From Candidatus Krumholzibacteriia bacterium (GTDB lineage: Bacteria; Krumholzibacteriota; Krumholzibacteriia; G020349025): a stretch of 64,000 nt of DNA. The position numbers were made by a program, and so were the translations under genes. Below, in pieces: positions 56,865 to 64,000 of this stretch. Numbering within the stretch: position 1 is the stretch's first letter; the number at the start of each line of letters is the position of its first letter. The notes beneath the pieces were generated by a model. The model was not told the origin of the DNA and searched no databases. It saw only the letters and a program-made list of their open reading frames with translations. The DNA lies in assembly GCA_035649275.1 (NCBI GenBank), contig DASRJW010000009.1, positions 1-64,000 of the forward strand. Direction: 5' to 3'.

Positions 56865-59840
56865 TTGAGCGTCCCAGGGAGGATCTCGAGAGGCGCTGCG
56901 GCGGCCATCCTCGTGATCCTGCTCGCCGTCGGCGCGGTGCGGTCCCTGTCAGGGGCGGACGCGCCCGCTGCGACCTTCGGCGCCAGCGGCCTGCGTCATG
57001 GGGTCATCTGGTACTCGCGCGCCGCCAACGATGACGTCCGTCGCGCTTCGGCAACGCGCTATTCGGTGGGGATCACCGGCAAGGACGAGGGCAGCGACGC
57101 CGACAAGCCCGTCATCAAGTCGCTCAACTCGGAGTTCCGCTGGTTCGTCTACAACTCCGTGACCGACAACTACGTCGTGCCCCATCCCAGCCCGCCGCTG
57201 GAGCACCAGTACGCTCAATCCCTGGCGGTGGCGCGCGGCTGGGATCCCGAAGAGATTTACCTGCACTATTACGACGACACCATCGTGGCGCTGAGCGGCG
57301 ACACCACGCTGTTCGTCCCCGGCTGGCCGGGCGGCAGCGCCCCCAACCCGGCGGATGCCCGGGTTCCGATCTATTACGTCGACCGGAGCCGGCGTCTGGT
57401 GCATTTCTCCACCCGGCGGGCGGCACAGCTCCACAAGGAAACGATCATCCACCTGGCCCTGGATACACCATTCAGGAATTCGACTCTCTACCCCGACGGG
57501 ATCTTCCTCGACAACTCCGCTGCCGTGCTCTTCAACTTCGGAACCATCCGCTCGGGCGGGCATGTCCGCGAGACTCCCGGACATCTCCGCATCGACACCA
57601 CGGAGTTTCGCACCTGGCATTGGAACAACAATCTCGGCCCCTTCCTGACCGCGCTGAAGGACAGCTTGGAAACTTCACCGTCGTGGTCCCGGGACCGGAA
57701 GCGCAAGTATCTGATGGTCAACGTGGCCAACGTCTGGGACGACTCGTATGTGTCCCGTGACATCGGCGACATCCTTTTCCTCGAATACCAATACAACCCG
57801 GTGCGGTCCTTCGGGCTCGGTGCCATGGACGATGCCCACCGCCGCGATCTCCTGGCGGCTTCAGCGGGCATCACCAGCTTCTACTCCTCGGTTTTGCACC
57901 GGACGGTGCCGAGCCGCGAGGGGTCCTTCACCTACGCCCAGACCTTGCTCCACAACCTGACCTGGTACCTCATCACGCGCACCGAGAACACCCTCCTCTT
58001 CCAAATGGAGATCAGCACTCCCGTCTCCGCCGGGTGGGACTCCCTCACCTGGCGCGGCTGCATGAACATCGCCAACGAACGCCTCGGAAGCGTCACCGGC
58101 GAGCCGTTCACCCTCGCCCAGGGCACCGATCCGCTGGGCAACCGCTACGTGGTCAAGGCGCGGGCCTATCAGAATGGCTTGGCGGTGCTGCGGAATCGCG
58201 GCGATTGGAACCAGGGCATCGAACCGGAAACGGCGGTGAACGTGCCGCTGCCCCAGTTTCTGCTCCCCGTCGATCCGGAGGGGAACATCGGTGGCCGGGT
58301 GCAAATGGTGAGTCTGCGCAACGGCCAGGGGGCGCTCTTCCTCGCCAGCGGCGCACCCACTCTCTTCACCCTGGCCGTCGGCGTCGTGGGCTCGGGCACC
58401 GTGCGCGTCACCCCCTTCCGTTCCGGGTACGCTGCCGGTGCCAACGTCAATTTGCAGCCGAATCCAAGCCTGGGCTGGCGCTTTTCGCGCTGGGAAGGCG
58501 ACCTCACCGGGAATGCCGTCCCCGCCTCGCTCCGGATGGACGCGAGTCGCAGCGTGAGGGCGGTCTTCGTCCCCAACAATGCGCCCCGGGCCGTCAACGA
58601 TGCATACAGCGCTGTCACCGATGCCCCGATCCGCGTAGAAGCACCGGGCGTCCTCGGCAACGACAGCGACCCGGACGGTGACCGCATCACGCCCGTGCTG
58701 CGCACCGCCCCGAGTCACGGCTTCATGGCTCTTTATCCCGACGGCTCTTTCGCTTATCTCGCCGCCCCCGGCTTCACCGGCACCGATCGCTTCACCTACG
58801 AGGTGCAAGACGGCCTCTCCGGCACCGCCACCGCGACGGTGACGCTCACGGTGGGCGGGCAGCCAGGGCTCGGCGTCTCCTTCGGCGAGTCACAGACCGG
58901 TGGTTCGAGCGCCGCGAGCACCGTGGCGACGTCGGCACCGTTCGCTCCCTCCACCGCGTCCTTGTTCATGGCCGCGATCGCCAGCAAACCCTACCGTCCA
59001 GTGCGCTCCGTGAGTGGCTTCGGCCTCGACTGGACGCTGGTGCAGGCGCAGTGCGGCGGGCGCAGCCAGACCGGGATCGACGTCTGGATGGCCCGAGGAA
59101 ACGCTACCGCGGGAAACGTGACCGCGACGTTCGGCACCGCGCCGATCAATGCCACCATCGCCGTGTCGCGCTACACCGGCGCCGATCTCGTCGCTCCCCT
59201 GGGGACGATGACCTCGGTCAACACGAATGGCGTGCAGGGGACGTGCTCCGGGGGAGTGGATGGCTCGCGCTACAGCCTCGCGGTCACGGGGACGACGTCG
59301 CGGGGCGTCGTCTTCGCTGCCGTGGCCATGCGCAACCGGCAGCACACGCCCGGTGCTGGAGTCACCCAGCGCGCCACGGTGCGCCAAGGCGTGTTCGGCG
59401 ACGAAACCTCCCTCGCCGTGATCGACCGTCCCTCCACGCCCGGAACGCTGAGCCTCACGGGGACCTTCAACAGCATCACGGACTGGGCGGTGGCCGGCGT
59501 CGAGATCCGGCCCTCCGGTGTGCCACCCACGACGTCGGCACCGGAAACCGAGAGAGCGCTGCCTCTCGTCCCCGCGCTGCGTCTTTCCCCCAACCCGGCG
59601 CGCGGCACGACGTCGATCGACCTCGACCTGCCCGCGGGCGCGATGGTCCGTGTCAGCATCCACGACGCTGCGGGACGTCGCATTCGCACCCTCGCGTCCG
59701 GGGCGCTGCCTCTCGGCTCGCATCGCCTGACCTGGGATGGCCGGGACAATGCAGGGACCTCGGTCCCGTCGGGTGTGTACTTCGTGCAGTCCGAGCTCGG
59801 CGCGTCCAAGCTGTCGCGCAAGCTCGTCTGGCAGCGCTGA
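56865..59840 (+). CDS. Large secreted GHL15-like glycosidase-related multidomain protein
   Basis: 991 residues from TTG 56865, which follows GGGAGGG at seven bases; ATG 56847 is an alternative. Signal peptide about 8-30. Residues to about 500 resemble the hypothetical glycosyl hydrolase family 15 TIM-barrel (GWDPEEIYLHYYDD, YPDGIFLDNSAAVLFNFG, ILFLEYQYNPVRSFG), where acidic residues in DGIFLDN and LFLEYQ are candidate catalytic ones. Then come a bacterial repeat (WRFSRWEGDLTGN), a cadherin/VCBS-like domain (APGVLGNDSDPDGDRITPVL), a further beta domain and the FlgD-Ig-type end (VRVSIHDAAGRRIRTLA, SGVYFVQSELG, KLVWQR). Probably a surface or secreted polysaccharide-acting enzyme. Confidence 0.85.
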   Translation: MSVPGRISRGAAAAILVILLAVGAVRSLSGADAPAATFGASGLRHGVIWYSRAANDDVRRASATRYSVGITGKDEGSDADKPVIKSLNSEFRWFVYNSVTDNYVVPHPSPPLEHQYAQSLAVARGWDPEEIYLHYYDDTIVALSGDTTLFVPGWPGGSAPNPADARVPIYYVDRSRRLVHFSTRRAAQLHKETIIHLALDTPFRNSTLYPDGIFLDNSAAVLFNFGTIRSGGHVRETPGHLRIDTTEFRTWHWNNNLGPFLTALKDSLETSPSWSRDRKRKYLMVNVANVWDDSYVSRDIGDILFLEYQYNPVRSFGLGAMDDAHRRDLLAASAGITSFYSSVLHRTVPSREGSFTYAQTLLHNLTWYLITRTENTLLFQMEISTPVSAGWDSLTWRGCMNIANERLGSVTGEPFTLAQGTDPLGNRYVVKARAYQNGLAVLRNRGDWNQGIEPETAVNVPLPQFLLPVDPEGNIGGRVQMVSLRNGQGALFLASGAPTLFTLAVGVVGSGTVRVTPFRSGYAAGANVNLQPNPSLGWRFSRWEGDLTGNAVPASLRMDASRSVRAVFVPNNAPRAVNDAYSAVTDAPIRVEAPGVLGNDSDPDGDRITPVLRTAPSHGFMALYPDGSFAYLAAPGFTGTDRFTYEVQDGLSGTATATVTLTVGGQPGLGVSFGESQTGGSSAASTVATSAPFAPSTASLFMAAIASKPYRPVRSVSGFGLDWTLVQAQCGGRSQTGIDVWMARGNATAGNVTATFGTAPINATIAVSRYTGADLVAPLGTMTSVNTNGVQGTCSGGVDGSRYSLAVTGTTSRGVVFAAVAMRNRQHTPGAGVTQRATVRQGVFGDETSLAVIDRPSTPGTLSLTGTFNSITDWAVAGVEIRPSGVPPTTSAPETERALPLVPALRLSPNPARGTTSIDLDLPAGAMVRVSIHDAAGRRIRTLASGALPLGSHRLTWDGRDNAGTSVPSGVYFVQSELGASKLSRKLVWQR

Positions 59841-59864
59841 GCTGATTGCCCGTACACTGGCCCG

Positions 59865-62447
59865 ATGCAGCTTCGACGCGCAGGTGCTGTCGCCTGCCTT
59901 TCCGGTTTCGTGGCTCTCGGGTACGAGATCCTCTGGGCCCGCCGGCTCTCCGACATCATCGGTGCCACGGCTCTGGCCTCGAGCCTGGTCGTCGGCGTCT
60001 TCTTCCTCTCCCTCGCCGCCGGCGCCGCGCGTCTCGGCCCGCTCGCCTCCCGCCATGCCTCACCCTGGCGTCTCTACGGACAGCTCGAGCTCGGCATCCT
60101 GGTGTGCATCCTGCCCTCCTTCTTCGGCGAGCAGCTCTCGGGCATCGTGGCGCGCGCCCTCGGCCCGGTGCTCCTTCTTCCCACCGCGGGCGCGGCATTG
60201 AAGGCCTGCCTCGCCGCCGTCTTCGTCGCTCCCCCTTCTTTTCTCATGGGTGGAACGCTCCCGGCGCTCGGACAGGCGGTGGTGAGCGCCGAGCGCTTGG
60301 GCCGCGAGGGCAACACGATCTATGGGTTCAACACCTTGGGTGGTGCTGGTGGCGTTCTGGTCACGACGTTTTTTCTCGTCCCCGTCTTCGGAATGCGCGG
60401 CGGCTTCTGCCTGTTGATGCTCGGGAGTCTCGCCCTAGCGGGCCTCGGTTTCCTCTTCGCCCGCGCGGCCGCGCCGCATGCGGCACCACGTTCGACTGCG
60501 ACATCGTCCCCGCGGCGCTCGCCGGAGGTCGCTGCCTGGTCTGCGGGCCTCCGCTCCTGGGGGCTCGTGGCCGCGCTCTCGGGTTTCATCGTTCTCGGGC
60601 TCGAGATCCTCGCCTTGCACCTCTTCAGCCAGGTGCTGCACAATTCCAGCTACACCTTCGCGAGCGTTCTCGTGGTCGTCATCGCCGCGCTCGTGGTGGG
60701 ACCCCTCGTGCTCCAGCGCGCCGTCCTCGACGAGCGCCGCGCCTGGCAGCAAGTCGGCGTGGTGCTGCTCCTCGGCGCCTGCGTCACCGCGGTCCTGCCA
60801 CGCTTCTTCGTCGCCGCCACGCAGGGCATGAGTCCATTCGGTGGCGGGGCCGGCGGCTTCGCGACCTACATCATCCGCATCCTGGGAAGCGCTGCTCTCG
60901 TCATCGGCCCGCCCTTCGTCCTCGCCGGCTGGGTCTTCCCTCTCGTCCTCGCCGGCGCCGGTGCAGCGATCGCTGCACAGCGCCTGGGCGAGACGGTGGG
61001 GAGAACCTGGGGTCGGCTGCTGGGGATGAACGCGGCGGGTGCACTCGTCGGCCTCGTCACCGCGAATCACCTCGCGATGCCGGCCCTCGGTTTGTGGGGC
61101 TCGCTCCTCGCCTGGTGCGTGGTGCTGCTCGCGAGCGGCCTCCTCGTCGCCTGGCGGACGCCCGGACGCCCGCGCTCTTTCGCTCTCGGCCTCGCTACGC
61201 TCGCCTGCATCTTGGTCGCCGCGACCTCTCCCTGGACGCTCCCGGTGGCGCACCTGGCCCCGGGCGAGCGCATCCTTGCCTGGCGCGCCGGTCCGGCAGG
61301 GGTGTCGGCGGTGCTCGAACAGCACGGCGACCGGCGCATCAAGTGGAACAACACCTACTCCCTCGGCGGCAGCGCCAATGCCGCACAACAGACGCGGCTC
61401 GGCTACCTGCCGCTTCTCCTCCATCCAGCACCCCGGCAGACGGCGTTCATCGGCTCCGCCACGGGGATCACGGCGAGCGCCGCACTGCGCGATCCCAGTG
61501 CGGAGAAACTCACGGCCATCGAGCTCTCGGGACAAACGATGCGGCTCGCCTGCGAAGAGTTCCGGCCGTGGAATGCGGACCTCTGTGCCCATCCTCGGGC
61601 GCGCGCCGTGGTCGAGGACGGCCGCATGTTCTTCCGCGCCACGCGCGATACCTTCGATGTGGTCGTGGGCGATCTCTTCGTGCCCTGGCGTTCCGGCGCC
61701 GCCAATCTCTTCACGCGGGAACACATCCACAGTGTGAAGGCACACTTGCGACCTGGTGGCATCTTCGCCCAGTGGTTGCCCCTTTTTCAGCTCGATGCCT
61801 TGGGATTCTGGGGCATCGCCGCCACCTTTTGCGCCGAGTTTCCCAACGCCTGGCTCGCCATCGCCGACTTCCAACCCGGAAACCCGGCGGTGGCGCTCAT
61901 CGGCTGGCGCGAAGGGCGGAAGAGCGCCGTCCTCGGCCCCGACCCCGCCGTGCTCGCTCGACGTTGCGCCACACTCGGCAGCTCGCCCGAGTTGCGCGAA
62001 CCTCTGCTCGCCGACCCGGCAGGCGTGGCCATGTTCCTGGTCGGTCCGCTCCGTCCAGCGCTCCCGAACGATGTTCCGCTCCTCACCTTGAACCGGCCTT
62101 GGCTCGCCGATCATGCCCCCCGCGTCCAGCGGGCGCGCCCGTCGCGCTTCTTCACCGGCCCCGAACTGGTGGCGACACTGCAGCACATCGCCCGTGGTGC
62201 GCCGCCGGGCCCGTTGCGCCCCTCCATCCAGCTCGGGCAATGGCTCTATGCCTTCAGCGACGTGATGGAGCGGCAAGGTCCGCAGGCCGCTTCTGCGTGG
62301 TACGACAAGAACGTCACCGTGCCGTTGCCGTCACGCCTCTTCCTCGTACCCCAACCCGAGCGAATGAGCTGGCCGTTCTCGCAGCAGGCAGGCATGTTCC
62401 TGCTCCGCCGGGCGAACGCGGAGGCCCGGGCGAGCACAGCACCGTGA
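59865..62447 (+). CDS. Membrane-bound spermidine-synthase-like protein (MFS/SpeE fusion type)
   Basis: 860 residues. The first 460 hold about 12-14 hydrophobic helices, with ALGYEILWARRLSDIIGATA and the MGGTLPALGQAVV segment typical of fused MFS/spermidine synthase proteins; the unit repeats at LGLEILALHLFSQVL. A soluble C-terminal domain has the aminopropyltransferase fold but altered motifs: FIGSATGITASAAL replaces the usual Gly-rich GGGDG, followed by LTAIELS and DVVVGDLFVPW. It may transfer something other than aminopropyl groups. A continuous shifted frame covers nearly the whole gene but is a high-GC shadow. Starts 24 bp after the previous gene. Confidence 0.82.
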   Translation: MQLRRAGAVACLSGFVALGYEILWARRLSDIIGATALASSLVVGVFFLSLAAGAARLGPLASRHASPWRLYGQLELGILVCILPSFFGEQLSGIVARALGPVLLLPTAGAALKACLAAVFVAPPSFLMGGTLPALGQAVVSAERLGREGNTIYGFNTLGGAGGVLVTTFFLVPVFGMRGGFCLLMLGSLALAGLGFLFARAAAPHAAPRSTATSSPRRSPEVAAWSAGLRSWGLVAALSGFIVLGLEILALHLFSQVLHNSSYTFASVLVVVIAALVVGPLVLQRAVLDERRAWQQVGVVLLLGACVTAVLPRFFVAATQGMSPFGGGAGGFATYIIRILGSAALVIGPPFVLAGWVFPLVLAGAGAAIAAQRLGETVGRTWGRLLGMNAAGALVGLVTANHLAMPALGLWGSLLAWCVVLLASGLLVAWRTPGRPRSFALGLATLACILVAATSPWTLPVAHLAPGERILAWRAGPAGVSAVLEQHGDRRIKWNNTYSLGGSANAAQQTRLGYLPLLLHPAPRQTAFIGSATGITASAALRDPSAEKLTAIELSGQTMRLACEEFRPWNADLCAHPRARAVVEDGRMFFRATRDTFDVVVGDLFVPWRSGAANLFTREHIHSVKAHLRPGGIFAQWLPLFQLDALGFWGIAATFCAEFPNAWLAIADFQPGNPAVALIGWREGRKSAVLGPDPAVLARRCATLGSSPELREPLLADPAGVAMFLVGPLRPALPNDVPLLTLNRPWLADHAPRVQRARPSRFFTGPELVATLQHIARGAPPGPLRPSIQLGQWLYAFSDVMERQGPQAASAWYDKNVTVPLPSRLFLVPQPERMSWPFSQQAGMFLLRRANAEARASTAP

Positions 62448-62462
62448 GAGGCGGGGGCGCCT

Positions 62463-63530
62463 TCAATAGGGCCCGCTGAAGAATCGATAGTAGATGTCCT
62501 GAGCCCCTTCCGGCCCCTGGACCCAGACGCCGAGATAGCGCCCCGGAGTCGACGTCGGCGCGATCCGATGCGAGTAGCCTCCGGGGAGCGCCGTGTTCTC
62601 CACGAGCGCGGCGGGATCCGTGCTCGACCCCGCCACGGGCAGCTCGAACACCTTCGGGTTCGTGGGCCCCTGCGGGGTCGAGAGCCAGACGCAAAACCAA
62701 CCGCCGCCGGTGCGCTGGTGGAGACCGGGAAACAGGTTGACCACGTTCCCCACCGTCTGAGTGATCCGCGTCGGCGGCGCCCAGTCGAGGCCTTCGGTCG
62801 AGGTCGAGAGGAAGAGATCCGATTTTGGATTCATCCATGGCAGCGGTTGACTGGTGTCGTGCCGGACCCAGACGAGAGTGATCGTGTTCCCGGTGCGTGC
62901 CGCGAACGGCAGGTGATCGTGCTCCGTGGCGCTGTTGATGGCGGTCAGACTCACGGGTGCATCCCAGCTGCTGGCGGCGGGACCTTTCCTGGCCACGTAG
63001 ATCTCGCTGGTGGGATTGGTCGTGTCGCGGATCTCACTCACGAAGTAGACGAGGAGCGTGCCGTCGGCGGTGCGCACGAGCGTCGGCACCCAGTCGTCGA
63101 CGTCGGCCGCCGTGGTCACCTGCTCTTCCGTCCCCGGATTCCAGGTGAGGCCGTCGACCGAGTGGTTGTACCAGATGTGGCCGCGAAACGGCGCCTCCCA
63201 GCGAAACCAAGCCAGGTGGAAGACTCCCTGCTCGTCCTGGATCAGGCTCGGATTGAAATCGCCGCCCGTGCTCGTGGTGACGCGGAAGGGGCCGGTCCAG
63301 CCCGTGCCGTCCACGGTGCTCGTGATGTAGATGTCCGGGTTGCCGCCACGATCGGAAAACCAGGCCACGAACAGCCTCCCGTCCTGGGCGCGGAGCACGC
63401 TCGGATCCTCGTCCTTCGTCGGACTCCCGATCGAAAGAAGCTGCCCGGTGGGAACGACGGGCTCGACCGGATCGCTGCCGCAGCCGGCGGCAACGAGGAG
63501 GAGACCGAGGGCGACGCCGACTTTCTGCAT
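62463..63530 (-). CDS. Lipoprotein with sialidase/BNR-type propeller
   Basis: A 355-residue lipoprotein: MQKVGVALGLLLVAAGC with lipobox Cys17. The ATG at 63530 is chosen because it gives this signal; the frame extends 14 codons upstream. The propeller has blades such as DPSVLRAQDGRLFVAWFSD, FNPSLIQDEQGVFHLAWFRW, WVPTLVRTADGTLLVYFVSE and HLPFAARTGNTITLVWVRH, with SxDGxxW-like BNR elements (SVDGLTWNPG, STEGLDWAPP). Catalytic sialidase residues are not evident, so a sugar-binding or structural role is possible. Convergent with the previous gene and 7 bp after the SpmB-type gene. Confidence 0.82.
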   Translation of the reverse strand: MQKVGVALGLLLVAAGCGSDPVEPVVPTGQLLSIGSPTKDEDPSVLRAQDGRLFVAWFSDRGGNPDIYITSTVDGTGWTGPFRVTTSTGGDFNPSLIQDEQGVFHLAWFRWEAPFRGHIWYNHSVDGLTWNPGTEEQVTTAADVDDWVPTLVRTADGTLLVYFVSEIRDTTNPTSEIYVARKGPAASSWDAPVSLTAINSATEHDHLPFAARTGNTITLVWVRHDTSQPLPWMNPKSDLFLSTSTEGLDWAPPTRITQTVGNVVNLFPGLHQRTGGGWFCVWLSTPQGPTNPKVFELPVAGSSTDPAALVENTALPGGYSHRIAPTSTPGRYLGVWVQGPEGAQDIYYRFFSGPY

Positions 63531-63537
63531 GGCGTAC

Positions 63538-64000
63538 TCAGCCGAAGAACAAGTAGGTGACGAAGATCGCACCGATCACACCCGCGGCGTCGGCGGCGAG
63601 GCCACAGCCGAGGGCGTGGCGCGTTTTCTTCACGCCGATCGAGCCGAAGTAGACCGCCAGGATGTAGAAGGTGGTTTCGGTGCTGCCCTGGATGATGCAA
63701 GCAAGGCGACCGGCGAAGGAGTCGGGGCCCAGCGTCTTCATGGTCTCCACCATCAAACCGCGGGCGCCGCTCCCGGAGAGCGGCTTGATGAGCGCCGTCG
63801 GCATGGCGTCCACCCAGCGCGTGTCGATGCCGAGGGCGCTCACGCCGCTGCGCATCGCGCCGAGGATCGCCTCCAGCGCGCCGCTCGCCCGCAACGCGCC
63901 CACCGCCACCAGGATCGCCACCAGATAGGGCACGATCCCGATCGCGACCTTGAAGCCCTCCTTCGCGCCGTCGACGAAGGTCTCGTAGAGCGGGATGTGG
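63538..64000 (-). CDS. SpmB-type nucleoside-recognition-domain membrane protein (5' end outside window)
   Basis: The frame runs from the right window edge to a stop at 63538; 153 C-terminal residues are visible. Multiple helices with YETFVDGAKEGFKVAIGIVP, then RASGALEAILGAM, ALIKPLSGSGARGLMVETM, IIQGSTETTFYILAVYFGS and KKTRHALGCGLAADAAGVIG match the spore maturation protein B/nucleoside recognition domain family. In non-sporulating bacteria its function is unclear; the partner SpmA-type half often precedes or is fused to it. Likely in one transcript with the lipoprotein gene that starts 7 bp after its stop. Confidence 0.88.
   Translation of the reverse strand, partial: HIPLYETFVDGAKEGFKVAIGIVPYLVAILVAVGALRASGALEAILGAMRSGVSALGIDTRWVDAMPTALIKPLSGSGARGLMVETMKTLGPDSFAGRLACIIQGSTETTFYILAVYFGSIGVKKTRHALGCGLAADAAGVIGAIFVTYLFFG

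Noticed and set aside
59846-62479. A frame open for 877 codons in another phase over the spermidine-synthase-like gene
   Set aside because: Its product is Arg/Pro/His-rich without any domain; the overlapping frame has helices, motifs and a proper start. It is a GC-rich shadow.

Overview
The window reads as a chromosomal segment of a high-GC, Gram-negative bacterium. It carries a TonB protein, an Omp85/D15-type outer-membrane barrel, several lipoproteins and many secreted proteins. Three large secreted proteins (a matrixin protease, a subtilase and a GHL15-like protein) end in the same FlgD-Ig/type-IX-like beta-sandwich. That trait is typical of FCB-related lineages such as Candidatus Eisenbacteria; this placement is inference from gene style, not a phylogeny. 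No rRNA, tRNA, CRISPR array, transposase or phage gene was seen.

0-5 kb: a truncated DUF11-repeat surface protein, two small secreted proteins sharing a C-terminal TWSExK-aromatic tag, and between them a thioredoxin-fold/TPR protein whose redox motif is read through an in-frame TGA (UxxC), i.e. a candidate selenoprotein. 5.1-13.5 kb: a tight six-gene operon encoding a Tat-signal-bearing [4Fe-4S] L-serine dehydratase, an MFS transporter, phosphotransacetylase, acetate kinase, pyruvate formate-lyase and its radical-SAM activase. Together these form a full serine to pyruvate to acetyl-CoA/formate to acetate plus ATP route. 13.5-18.5 kb (minus strand): TonB, a GH63-like glucosidase and an orphan TAXI-family receptor.

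18.7-31.8 kb: a VanZ-like protein, an S9 peptidase, an outer-membrane barrel, a site-2 protease, an SdiA-regulated-type propeller, a divergent ribokinase/nucleoside hydrolase pair, a CocE-type acyl hydrolase and a beta-lactamase-fold serine hydrolase. 31.8-35.8 kb is gene-poor, with a frameshifted small gene, a matrixin metalloprotease and two small secreted proteins.

35.8-46.8 kb: a Ser/Thr kinase with a periplasmic propeller behind a second CocE hydrolase, a DHA2 efflux pump with a possible frameshifted tail, a methyltransferase, a TolB-like/ProC/DUF4126 cluster and ferrochelatase. 47-64 kb: a STAS-like protein, a subtilase, two near-identical propeller lipoproteins flanking an APC permease, a hemL-hemE-TMEM175 operon with overlapping genes, a GHL15-like multidomain secreted protein with a clear promoter, a membrane-bound spermidine-synthase-like protein, a sialidase-fold lipoprotein and the end of an SpmB-type membrane protein cut by the window edge.
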